From contig CAIQPA010000053.1 of the NCBI GenBank assembly GCA_903873545.1, forward strand, positions 1-13,504: 13,504 nucleotides of DNA. Direction: 5' to 3'. Each line of letters begins with the position of its first letter. Positions within the stretch are counted from its first letter, which is position 1. The notes beneath the pieces were generated by a model. That model made no database searches. It worked only from the letters and a program-made list of their open reading frames with translations, and had not been told where the DNA came from. Shown one piece after another: positions 6,402 to 13,504 of the stretch. Source of the stretch: an uncultured delta proteobacterium (GTDB lineage: Bacteria; Myxococcota_A; Bradymonadia; REDH01). The position numbers and the translations under genes were made by a program.

Positions 6402-7939
6402 GGGAGGAATTCCGCTGGGTGCACTTCGCCTGCGAAGCGGCCGGTGGGGAGGCCGAGCCGGAGCGCGGTATCATCGGGCTGCTCGGACCGGGCGTGGTTC
6501 TGGATGGCCTTCTTCCAGGCGGCGAAGGAGCCGCCGTTTTTCCAGGCTTCGACGGCAACGTCGGCCATGTCGAAGCCGCCCTGCGCCATCACATACTCGA
6601 CCCAGGCCCAGCGGGCGGAGGTGGCTCGGACGTCGACATGGCCGCGGAGCGAGGTCTGGAGGTAGTCGAGGATCTGTTCGACCGGTTTGATGCCGGCGAA
6701 GGGCTGCCTGTCGAGCGGGGTGTTCCGCTTGGCGACGAAGGGGGCGATGCCGAGCGCGACGTTGCAGATGCGGGAGAGGTCTTTGGAGAAGGCGACGAGC
6801 TCTTCGATGTCTTCTCTGGTCTCACCGGGCGCGCCAATCATGAGGTAGAGTTTGAGGTAGCGCATCTTGTACTCGGCGGCGTAGTGGGCTGCGCGCTCGA
6901 GGTGGGACTCACGGATCTCCTTCTGGAGGATTTTGCGCATGCGCTCGGAGCAGCCGTCGGCGGCGACGGTGAGGGTGCGGTATCCACCCTGCTGGAGCAG
7001 GGTCATGAGCTCGGGGGTGAGACGGTCTGCGCGGAGGCTGGAGAGGCCGAGTTCGCGCCCCGAGCCGACGATGCGTCCGACAATCTCGACGAGCTTGGGG
7101 TGGTCGCTGACGGCGGCGCCGACGAGGCCGACGCGGGTGGCGTCTTCGGGGATGCTGCCGACGATGGCGTCGGGGGTCGCGAGACGCATGCCGCCGTTGG
7201 TGGAGCGGCGCATGACGCAGAAGGTGCACTTGCGGTGGCAGCCACGCTCGGACTCGACCAGGTGCATGTTGGCGAGTTCGGTGTTGGGGGTTCGGATCTG
7301 GCCGACGGCGGGGAGCTTGGCGTTGTCTGCGGCGGCGGTCGGGATGAGGCGTTCACCGTGAACGACGGGGACGTAGACGCCGGGGATGGCGGCCGCGCGC
7401 TGGTAGAAGTCTGTGCGGGAGGTGGCGCCTTCGTAGAGGTCGAGGAGCTGCGGGATGATCTCTTCGCCCTCGCCCATGACGATGGCGTCGCAGAAGGGGC
7501 CAACGGGGAGTGGGTTGGAGAAGGTGAGAGGTCCGCCGAGGATGATGAGCGGGTGGTGGGGTTTGCGGTCGCGGGCGTAGATGGGGATGCCGGCGAGGTC
7601 GAAACACTCGAGGAGTCCGGTGACTTCGAGTTCGTAGGAGAGCGAGATGGCGACGATGTCGAAGCCTCCGACCGGCGAGAGCGACTCGTAGGAGAGGAGC
7701 GGGGTGCGCGAGGTTCGATGGTCGCCGGGTGTGTCGGGCAGGAAGGCCCGCTCGGCGACGGTCCCCGGCCGCTCGTTGATGAGGCGGTAGATGAGCTGGT
7801 AGCCGAGGCTGCTCATGCCGGCGCGGTAGGGGCTTGGATAGAGGAGCGCGACGCGGAGGTGGCCCTCGCCGTAAAGGGTTCCCTTCTCGGCATCGAGGCG
7901 TTCGCGGATCTGCTTCTTGATGTCGTGTGTAGAGGCCAT
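6398..7939 (-). CDS. Radical SAM protein with B12-binding-like N-terminal domain
   Basis: This 513-residue protein has the radical SAM cluster motif CHRKCTFC (C234, C238, C241), which binds a 4Fe-4S cluster and cleaves S-adenosylmethionine. The N-terminal domain (about 28-215) looks like the Rossmann fold of B12-binding radical SAM enzymes: RVALLYPSPYRAGMSSLGYQ, then FDIVAISLSYELE, LIILGGP and VMGEGEEIIPQLL. The cobalamin-binding D-x-H-x-x-G motif is not visible, so cobalamin may not be bound in the usual way. The barrel includes VAADGCSERMRKIL and LYLMIGAPGETREDIEEL. After about residue 440 a C-terminal region of unknown role follows. It starts 71 bases after the oxyR stop and overlaps the following MBL gene by ATGA, so the two are probably made together. 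The family and reaction type are clear; the substrate and exact subfamily are not. Confidence 0.88.
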   Translation of the reverse strand: MASTHDIKKQIRERLDAEKGTLYGEGHLRVALLYPSPYRAGMSSLGYQLIYRLINERPGTVAERAFLPDTPGDHRTSRTPLLSYESLSPVGGFDIVAISLSYELEVTGLLECFDLAGIPIYARDRKPHHPLIILGGPLTFSNPLPVGPFCDAIVMGEGEEIIPQLLDLYEGATSRTDFYQRAAAIPGVYVPVVHGERLIPTAAADNAKLPAVGQIRTPNTELANMHLVESERGCHRKCTFCVMRRSTNGGMRLATPDAIVGSIPEDATRVGLVGAAVSDHPKLVEIVGRIVGSGRELGLSSLRADRLTPELMTLLQQGGYRTLTVAADGCSERMRKILQKEIRESHLERAAHYAAEYKMRYLKLYLMIGAPGETREDIEELVAFSKDLSRICNVALGIAPFVAKRNTPLDRQPFAGIKPVEQILDYLQTSLRGHVDVRATSARWAWVEYVMAQGGFDMADVAVEAWKNGGSFAAWKKAIQNHARSEQPDDTALRLGLPTGRFAGEVHPAEFLP

Positions 7940-7965
7940 GCGCTCGCTGGTTGTGACGGCAAGGC

Positions 7966-7994
7966 AGTGTAGGCTTTGGGGGAGGGTAGCGCAA
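7966..7994 (-). promoter_or_regulatory. Possible promoter of the radical SAM-hydrolase pair
   Basis: TTGCGC (7994 to 7989) and TACACT (7971 to 7966, four of six) are separated by 17 bases in the 71-base gap after oxyR. The -35 matches at only three positions. No terminator stem was found after oxyR, so the pair may instead be transcribed with oxyR. Confidence 0.3.
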
Positions 7995-8010
7995 ACCTGC
8001 GGCGTTCTGT

Positions 8011-8940
8011 CTACGGCAGCGGTGAGGCTTGAAGGGTTTCGAGGATGCCGGACATGAGGTGGGCCATGGCGCGGAGGGCGGCTGCGTTGGCGGCATCGCG
8101 GCGCCAGACGAGGAGGATGGGTCTAGATGGCTGCGGCTCTTGAAAGGCGCGGAGAGCGAGTGTGCTGCGACGGTTTTCGACGGCGGCGGCGAGGGAGGGG
8201 ATGAGGGTAACGCCCTGGCTGGAGGCGGTCATCTGGATGAGGGTGGCGAGGCTGGTGGCGTGCCAGGGTGACTCGCTGCGGCCGGAGCGGTTGCAGAAAG
8301 CGAAGACCTGGTCTCGGAAGCAGTGGCCATCGGAGAGGAGGAAGAGTTCCTGGTCGGCGAGATTGGCCGCGGTGGGCTCTTCGTCTGCGGTGAGGAGGGG
8401 GTGGTCTGGGAGCGCGGCGAGGAGGAAGGGGTCGTGGCCGATGGGGGCGGCGTCGAAGGCCGGGAGGCCGGGGTCGCCCGCGAGGATTGCGGCATCGAGT
8501 TCGCGGCGTTCGAGCTGGGCGAGGAGGGTTGCGGTTTTGTCTTCGAACCAGATGAAGCGGATGGCCGGGAAGGCGGTTCGGAGAGGCGAGGCGACTTCGG
8601 GGAGGAAGTAGGGGGCGATGGTGGGGATGGCGCCGATGCGGAGGGTGCCTGCGAAGGGGTTGCGGAGCTGGGCCGCGATGTCTCCGAGGGTCTCTGCGGA
8701 TTGGAGGAGCCGCTTTGCCTGCTCGACCCATTCGACGGCGCCGGGGATGACGGTGACGCGGCGGTGGGTACGGTCGAAGATTTGAAGGCCGAGTGCCGCT
8801 TCGACCTGGGCGATCTGGGCGGAGAGCGAGGGCTGCGAGACGCCGCAATCTTCGGCAGCGCGCCGGAAGGAGGCGCGGTCGGCGACAGCGACCACATACT
8901 GGAGCTGTCGGAGCGTGAAGGGGTGGTGGCGGAGGTTCAT
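8011..8940 (-). CDS. oxyR: OxyR, LysR-type peroxide-sensing transcription regulator
   Basis: This 309-residue protein has an N-terminal winged helix-turn-helix (about 9-66) with LRQLQYVVAVADRASFRRAAEDCGVSQPSLS in the LysR pattern, then RTHRRVTV. The sensor domain has the OxyR signature SDGHCFRDQVFAFC: C207 and C216 are nine residues apart, as are C199 and C208 of E. coli OxyR, and H206, R209 and D210 are also conserved. T107 in GAIPTIAPYFLP matches the conserved threonine near the peroxide site, and ATSLATLIQMTASSQGVTLIPSLA is the family's C-terminal block. Peroxide forms a disulfide that switches DNA binding. I chose the ATG at 8940 because MNLRHHPFTLRQLQ matches family N-termini; the frame stays open upstream without any regulator homology. 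No Shine-Dalgarno site is evident before this ATG. No catalase or peroxidase gene is in the window. Confidence 0.93.
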   Translation of the reverse strand: MNLRHHPFTLRQLQYVVAVADRASFRRAAEDCGVSQPSLSAQIAQVEAALGLQIFDRTHRRVTVIPGAVEWVEQAKRLLQSAETLGDIAAQLRNPFAGTLRIGAIPTIAPYFLPEVASPLRTAFPAIRFIWFEDKTATLLAQLERRELDAAILAGDPGLPAFDAAPIGHDPFLLAALPDHPLLTADEEPTAANLADQELFLLSDGHCFRDQVFAFCNRSGRSESPWHATSLATLIQMTASSQGVTLIPSLAAAVENRRSTLALRAFQEPQPSRPILLVWRRDAANAAALRAMAHLMSGILETLQASPLP

Positions 8941-8956
8941 CGGGTGCGCCGCGAGG

Positions 8957-8992
8957 GGCTGGCAGCCTAGCAAGGGTTGAGGGGGCGTGCTA
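8957..8992 (-). promoter_or_regulatory. oxyR/glycosyltransferase intergenic region: small palindrome and weak promoter
   Basis: The 78 bases between the divergent starts hold GGCTG-G-CAGCC (8957-8967), a 5-bp inverted repeat. On the minus strand a TGC-TAGGCT extended -10 (8969 to 8964) overlaps it, with TAGCAC (8992 to 8987) 17 bases further up as a weak -35. LysR regulators often repress themselves by binding at such a place. The match to known OxyR operators is poor, so this is tentative. No convincing plus-strand promoter was found for the glycosyltransferase operon. Confidence 0.2.
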
Positions 8993-9018
8993 CGGGGAGG
9001 GGAGTCGAGCGAGGTCGG

Positions 9019-10878
9019 ATGGACGCAGAGCGAGAGAGCATGTGGTCGCGCTGGAGTTCGTTGCCGAATCGGCAGCGGAGCTGGGGCGATGTGTGGACGG
9101 CGGTTGCGATCGCGCTGGGCTACACGCTGCTGCTGGCGCTGACGGACGGGATGGGGTTCACGCGGGACGAGAGCTTCTACTTCAAGGCCGGGGCGGACTA
9201 CGCGGGCTGGTTCTCGGAGCTGTGGCGGAACGTGGCGGAAGGGGCTTGGTCGCGGAGCTTTTCGCAGGCCTCGATCGATAAGCACTGGGGCTACAACCCA
9301 GAGCACCCGGTGCTGCTGAAGATGCTGTTCGGGCTGTCGTGGCTGGGGCTGCACAAGACGCTGGGATGGCTGGGGCCGTCGCTGGCATTCCGGCTTCCGG
9401 CGATGCTCTTTGCGGGGTTGCTGGTCGGAACGACCTGGAAGTTTGCGACGGAGCTCTTCGGGCGGACGAGCGGATGGCTGGCAGCGTTCACGCTCGGCGT
9501 GATGCCGCATGTCTTCTTCCACTCGCACTTGGCCTGCTTCGATGTTCCGATCACGGCGATGTGGGTGCTTGTGGTCTATGCCTATTGGCGGTCTGTTGGT
9601 GACTGGCGTTGGGCATGGGTTACGGGGCTGCTCTGGGGCATCGCGCTGACGGTGAAGCTGAATGCCTTTTTCCTGCCGATGCTGTTCGTGGCGCATGCAG
9701 GTTGGCTGGGGGTTAGCCGCGCGATTTCGACGGGCGGAGCGAGTCTTCGGCGACCGAGGATTCCGCTGGCGCTGGTCTGCATGGCGCTGCTCGGGCCGCT
9801 GCTGCTGCACGCGGGTTGGCCGCTCCACTGGTACGAATCCTTCGACCGGCTGTCGTTCTACTTCCAGTTCCACCTCAAGCATGAGCACTACTACTTGGAC
9901 TACTTCGGGCGCGGGCTCTGGGAGCCTCCGTTCCCTGTGGCCTATCCGTTTGTGCTGACCGGGGTGACGACGCCGATCGTGATTCTGGCCTCGATGCTGG
10001 TCGGGATGACGCTGCTGGCAGTGGTTTGGGGACGAGAGCGTTGGATGGCGATCTCACGGGGGCAGGCTGCTCTGTCGGAGGGTGGCGCGGGACGCGCAGA
10101 CGATGCCGCGACGGGGGCGCTCTTGCTGTTGAACATCGCCTTCCCGTTCGTCCTGATCGCACTGCCAAGCACGCCGGTGTTCGGCGGTGTGAAGCACTGG
10201 TTTCCAGCGCTGCCCTTCATGGCCATGGTCGCTGGTTACTTTTTGGCGCGGGTGGCCCGCGAGGCGGGCGGACGGGGGCGCGGGCAGTGGCTTGCGCTCG
10301 GGATGCTGTTGCTCGTGTATGCGCCGTCGCCGATCTGGGCTTCGGTCTGGAGCCACCCTTTCGGGATCTCCTACTACAACGAGGTGATTGGCGGTGTCAC
10401 AGGGGCGGCCGACGAGCGGACGATGCGGCAGTTCTGGGGCTATGCGGCGCGGCAGTCGCTGCCGTGGGTGAACGAGCATGCCGTTAAGGGGGCCAAGGTT
10501 GCTTGGCACGACACCACCTGGGGGGCCTACGACATGTACAAACAGGAGGGGTGGTTGCGGCCGGATGTGGGGGGCACGTGGGACTACGCGAATGCGGACT
10601 ACCTGTTGTTCGATGTGCAGAAGGCCTTGGTGTTTGCGCAGGAGGACGCTTGGAGCCGTTACGGCACGCAGGCGCCGTCGGCGACGATGGGGATTCACGG
10701 CGTTCCGCTCATCACGGTGTATGAGAATCTGACACGGCTCGGGGCTCGGAAGAGGGGGAGCGCGGTCGGGCAGCCTGCGGAGGCGGAGGATCGTGGCGAT
10801 GGCTCGGGGGCCGACGGCCACCGTGTTGCCTACGAGGCGCGACAGCGGGCAGAAGGGAGCAATGATGAGAGCGAGTAG
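9019..10878 (+). CDS. GT39-type (GT-C) integral membrane glycosyltransferase
   Basis: This 619-residue protein has about 11 hydrophobic segments, the first at 25-42, and a soluble C-terminal part from about residue 455. The hallmark of GT39/ArnT-like enzymes is an acidic pair in the first outer loop, here GFTRDESFY with D50 and E51. It is followed by WGYNPEHPVLLK (90-101), close to the N-x-E-H-P motif of the family, and by FHSHLACFDVP (167-177). Such enzymes move a sugar from a polyprenyl-phosphate donor to a protein or lipid on the outer side of the cytoplasmic membrane. Donor and acceptor cannot be read from the sequence. I chose the ATG at 9019, preceded by GAGG; an in-frame TTG at 8977 would add 14 Arg/Gly-rich residues and an ATG at 9040 would remove seven. 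The last 17 bases overlap the next gene, so the two are co-transcribed. Confidence 0.85.
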   Translation: MDAERESMWSRWSSLPNRQRSWGDVWTAVAIALGYTLLLALTDGMGFTRDESFYFKAGADYAGWFSELWRNVAEGAWSRSFSQASIDKHWGYNPEHPVLLKMLFGLSWLGLHKTLGWLGPSLAFRLPAMLFAGLLVGTTWKFATELFGRTSGWLAAFTLGVMPHVFFHSHLACFDVPITAMWVLVVYAYWRSVGDWRWAWVTGLLWGIALTVKLNAFFLPMLFVAHAGWLGVSRAISTGGASLRRPRIPLALVCMALLGPLLLHAGWPLHWYESFDRLSFYFQFHLKHEHYYLDYFGRGLWEPPFPVAYPFVLTGVTTPIVILASMLVGMTLLAVVWGRERWMAISRGQAALSEGGAGRADDAATGALLLLNIAFPFVLIALPSTPVFGGVKHWFPALPFMAMVAGYFLARVAREAGGRGRGQWLALGMLLLVYAPSPIWASVWSHPFGISYYNEVIGGVTGAADERTMRQFWGYAARQSLPWVNEHAVKGAKVAWHDTTWGAYDMYKQEGWLRPDVGGTWDYANADYLLFDVQKALVFAQEDAWSRYGTQAPSATMGIHGVPLITVYENLTRLGARKRGSAVGQPAEAEDRGDGSGADGHRVAYEARQRAEGSNDESE

Positions 10879-11794
10879 GTTTGCATTTGCGGTCTTGCTC
10901 GCCTCTGCGCCGGCGGCCGCGGGGGCTGTTCCGAAGGCGCCGACGGAGGCCGAGCTGCTGTTTGGCCGCGGGGTCGAGGCGTTCGAGGCGGAGCGTTACG
11001 AGGCCGCCGCGGTCTATCTATCGCAGGCCTACGCGCTGGAGCCGGAGGCTCGCCTGGCCTTCAACACGGCGCTTGCCTATCAGCGCGCCGGCAAGACGAC
11101 GGAGGCGGTGACCTGGTACCGGCTTGCAGCAGCGGCCGATGAGGCCTCGCTGCGCGAGGAGGCCGAGGCTGCGATTGCTCGGCTTGTGAAGGGGGGCTCG
11201 CAGCCCGAGGCTCGGGTCTCGCCGGAGCGGTTGCGTGAGGCGACGCTATCGCTGCGCCTCGAAAGGGCGGTTGCGGGCGCGCGTGTGAAGGTGGATGGCG
11301 GAAACGCGCTGGCGTTGCCCGGTACGGTGACGGTGGCGCCCGGAGCGCACCTGATCGAGGCGTCGGCGCCGGAGCGGCAGCCGTGGCAGGAGACGGTCAC
11401 GGTGGAGGCGGGTGAGAGCCGCGTGGTCTCGATTGACTTGGTGCCTGTGGTGGCTGCTGATGGATTTCCGCGATGGTGGATTGGCTCCGGTTTGACGGCG
11501 GCGGCGGCGGCGGCGGGGGTGGGCTACTACTTCGTATCCGCCGGGCACTTCGACGAGGCAGATCGGCTGTCGCAGGGTGGCGTGGATCGCGTGGGGTTTG
11601 ACCGAGAGCAGGCGGATGGCCGGACGGCGGCAACGCTGTCGAACGCCTCGTACGGGGTTGCCGCGGCGAGTGCGTTGGCGACGGGGCTGCTTTGGTGGTG
11701 GGACAGGGGCAGTTCCCCTGCGCTGAATGGCCTATCGGTGGTGCCAGTCGTAGGCCCCTCTCAGGCCGGCTTGATGGGTTCGTGGAGGCCGTGA
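10862..11794 (+). CDS. Exported TPR/PEGA-like protein with two membrane segments
   Basis: This is a 310-residue protein of unknown specific function. Residues 1 to about 22 form a signal peptide (Arg near the start, then FAFAVLLASAPAAAGA). Two TPR-like helical repeats follow (about 30-97: FGRGVEAFEAERYEAAAVYLSQAYALEPE, then LAFNTALAYQRAGKTTEAVTWYRLA). Residues about 126-195 resemble a PEGA-type beta domain (ARVKVDG, LPGTVTVAPGAHLIEA). Two hydrophobic stretches come last, 205-227 (Ala-rich, ending GYYFVSAG) and 257-280 (ending LLWWW). This architecture is frequent in Myxococcota envelope proteins, where TPR and PEGA parts act as scaffolds. The start is the first ATG of ATGATG, five to eight bases after GGGAG; a farther upstream in-frame ATG at 10793 would spoil the signal peptide. 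It overlaps the glycosyltransferase by 17 bases and its TGA shares a base with the next ATG. Confidence 0.8.
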   Translation: MMRASRFAFAVLLASAPAAAGAVPKAPTEAELLFGRGVEAFEAERYEAAAVYLSQAYALEPEARLAFNTALAYQRAGKTTEAVTWYRLAAAADEASLREEAEAAIARLVKGGSQPEARVSPERLREATLSLRLERAVAGARVKVDGGNALALPGTVTVAPGAHLIEASAPERQPWQETVTVEAGESRVVSIDLVPVVAADGFPRWWIGSGLTAAAAAAGVGYYFVSAGHFDEADRLSQGGVDRVGFDREQADGRTAATLSNASYGVAAASALATGLLWWWDRGSSPALNGLSVVPVVGPSQAGLMGSWRP

Positions 11795-13504
11795 TGGGAC
11801 GAAGCGAAAGGTTGCTGATAGCACTGGCTGTTGCAGGTAGCTCGGGGTGCGCGGCGACACTGGATTTTGACGGGCAGGCGTTTGTGGAGGCTGACTCCGG
11901 CCCGACGGGCGAGGTTGGCGTGGATGCCGAGGTGGATGCAGACATTGCAGTCGACACCGGAGCAGCCGCTGACACCGAGCAGCTCTTTGATGCGCGACAG
12001 GACACCGAGGCGGATGCCGAGGTGGACTCGTCCTGTGTGCCGCGGCCGGAGGTTTGCGACGGCGCGGACAACGACTGCGACGGGCTTGTGGATGCTACTG
12101 ATCCGACCGTCGTTTGGGATGCCATGAACTGCGGGAGCTGCGGCGAGGCTTGCGATGGTGCTCCGATGGCGGAGGGCCTTTGCGGCGCAGACTTTCGCTG
12201 CAGTGTGCAGCGGTGCAGCGCAGCGGGCTATCGCGACCTGAACGGGCTGTATGAGGATGGCTGCGAGTTCTCGGTGGGTGCACCGCTGCACTGGTTGAGC
12301 AGTCTGGCGGTCTCGGGGTTCACGCAGGTGGATGGGCAGCACGTGGTGGCGTGGGGCGATACAGGAGCGCAAGTCTATGAGACTGGCGCGGCCCCGATCC
12401 CGGTGGGCGCCTTCGGTCGAGCCGACGCGCGGACTGTGTCGGCGGAGGTGGTGGGAGCGACCCTGCTGCTCGGCATGGAGAGCGTCTCGGACGGCACGGG
12501 GCTCATCTATCGGCACCCCATCGGGTCGCCCTTTGTGTTCGACCAGGCTGCGGCTCCCGTGCGACTCAGCCGGCCTCCGACAGATATCGCCGTGAGTTTG
12601 GGTCGGGTGGTGGTTTCGAGTGCGGGCCCAGGGATTGTGCAGGCCTTTGAGGAGGTCTCGGGCACCTATCGTTTCCTCGGCTCCGTGAATCCCTTTTCGG
12701 GTGCCGATGTGCTGGGTCTGGGGGTGAGCGACGACGGGGCGACCGGCTACGCGATCGCTCGTGACGGCAGTTGCCACTCGCTGCTGTTTTCGGCAACCGG
12801 CGCTGCGCTCGCACTTGGCAGCGGCAGCGTGGCCGGTGACGGGGTGACGGAGGCGATCGCACAGGCATCGACGATGCAGTCTGGGCGGCTGGTGGTGGCG
12901 ATGCTGCTGCGCACGGGCGGTTCGGGCGGGGGCATTGTTCGGCTGGTGTCGGACGCGGGCGCGGGACCGGTCGCGACTGACTTCGCTCTCGATTCTTCAG
13001 ATGGTGTTTCGATCGGTACGGGTGGCGGTGGCTTCCGTGTGTTGCACGCGTCGGGCGCCGTTTCTCGTCTGTCGGCTAGCGGTGTGGGGGGCGTGGAGCT
13101 GCTTACGGCGCCGACAGGGGTATCGGGAGCGCGTGCGTTCGGGCCCGGGGCTTCGCAGTGGCTTTTGGCGACGACGTCGGAGGTGGCTGTGGCGACAGCG
13201 ACTGGGGCGGAGGTGACTGTGGCACCGGGCAGCCGCGTGGACCTCACGCCGCGCCACCTTCTGAGCGTCGACGGAGGCTGGCTCCTGGCAACCGGTGCCG
13301 CCGGCGCATGGACGGTTGTGGAGCGGGCGGAGAGAGGTGTGACGGCAACGCTCCGAGATGGCTCGACCGCTGACTTTGTGGCGGCCGGCGCGGACGGTTC
13401 CCTGTTCTCTGTTTCGTCGGACGGGAGCCTTCGCGGCTGGGTCTCCGAGGGCGAGGTGACGGCGTTTGAGACGGGTCTCACCGGGGTGGTAGCATTCGAA
13501 GCTG
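11794..13504 (+). CDS. Lipoprotein with MopE-type Cys/Asp metal-binding motif (partial, open at right edge)
   Basis: The frame is open from the ATG at 11794 to the window end, 570 codons without a stop. GGAGG lies five bases before the ATG, which shares a base with the previous stop (TGATG). Residues 1-18 are a short signal sequence ending VAGSSGC, so C19 is a likely lipid-modified cysteine although Ser at -3 is atypical. Residues 30-80 are an acidic Asp/Glu/Ala spacer with repeated DAEVD. PEVCDGADNDCDGLVD (85-100) is the MopE-type metal-binding motif common in Myxococcota surface proteins. A Cys-rich block (NCGSCGEAC, then C130, C136, C141, C157) follows, giving ten cysteines from 81 to 157. 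From about 160 onward short Gly/Val-rich strands recur, such as WLLATGAAGAW and LFSVSSDGSLRGW, suggesting a beta-propeller-like or repeated beta domain. It is the third gene of the envelope operon. Metal binding and the propeller fold are inferences. Confidence 0.8.
   Translation, partial: MGRSERLLIALAVAGSSGCAATLDFDGQAFVEADSGPTGEVGVDAEVDADIAVDTGAAADTEQLFDARQDTEADAEVDSSCVPRPEVCDGADNDCDGLVDATDPTVVWDAMNCGSCGEACDGAPMAEGLCGADFRCSVQRCSAAGYRDLNGLYEDGCEFSVGAPLHWLSSLAVSGFTQVDGQHVVAWGDTGAQVYETGAAPIPVGAFGRADARTVSAEVVGATLLLGMESVSDGTGLIYRHPIGSPFVFDQAAAPVRLSRPPTDIAVSLGRVVVSSAGPGIVQAFEEVSGTYRFLGSVNPFSGADVLGLGVSDDGATGYAIARDGSCHSLLFSATGAALALGSGSVAGDGVTEAIAQASTMQSGRLVVAMLLRTGGSGGGIVRLVSDAGAGPVATDFALDSSDGVSIGTGGGGFRVLHASGAVSRLSASGVGGVELLTAPTGVSGARAFGPGASQWLLATTSEVAVATATGAEVTVAPGSRVDLTPRHLLSVDGGWLLATGAAGAWTVVERAERGVTATLRDGSTADFVAAGADGSLFSVSSDGSLRGWVSEGEVTAFETGLTGVVAFEA

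Noticed and set aside
6419..7972. 517-codon open frame on the plus strand opposite the radical SAM gene
   Set aside because: It mirrors a gene with an intact cluster motif, and its composition is that of a codon-bias shadow.
8977..9018. TTG start for the glycosyltransferase
   Set aside because: It adds an Arg/Gly-rich segment without a clear ribosome binding site, whereas the ATG at 9019 has GAGG upstream and leaves the usual short cytoplasmic lead before the first membrane helix.
8941..9888. N-terminal extension of oxyR on the minus strand, open to 9888
   Set aside because: The extension is Arg/Pro/Gln-rich, has no homology to regulators, and runs antisense through the glycosyltransferase; family alignment places the start at 8940.

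Overview
The window is GC-rich (about two thirds G+C by eye) bacterial chromosome with tightly packed genes. Two features point to Myxococcota or a related deltaproteobacterial lineage, though the window alone cannot fix the genus. The first is the gene neighbourhood rlmB, tRNA-Thr/Tyr/Gly/Thr, then presumably tuf. The second is a lipoprotein with a MopE-type Cys/Asp motif (CDGADNDCDG) followed by a Cys-rich NCGSCG block. No insertion sequence, phage gene, CRISPR array or rRNA gene was seen.

Region 1 (1-3697, all minus strand) is translation and housekeeping. Reading leftwards, proS, pyrF and rlmB are joined by two ATGA start/stop overlaps. They are followed by four tRNAs in the order Thr(TGT), Tyr(GTA), Gly(TCC), Thr(GGT), which is the order found before tufB in E. 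coli. The left edge holds a strong promoter pointing out of the window, most likely for tuf. Two of the three tRNA spacers hold small hairpins.

Region 2 (3698-5540, minus) is a lone groEL with no groES beside it and an unusual Gly/His-ending C-terminus in place of the GGM tail. It has its own promoter, and another promoter for proS lies just downstream.

Region 3 (5541-8940, minus) holds oxyR (peroxide-sensing LysR regulator, both redox cysteines present), then a radical SAM protein with a B12-binding-like N-terminal domain, then a metallo-beta-lactamase-fold hydrolase. The last two overlap by ATGA and look co-translated; their substrates are unknown.

Region 4 (9019-13504, plus) starts divergently from oxyR. 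It is an overlapping three-gene cell-envelope operon: a GT39-type membrane glycosyltransferase, an exported TPR/PEGA-like protein with two membrane segments, and a MopE-motif lipoprotein that is still open at the right edge.

The longest stretch without a gene is 128 bases (3698-3825). The long open frames antisense to proS, groEL and the radical SAM gene are codon-bias shadows and are not annotated.
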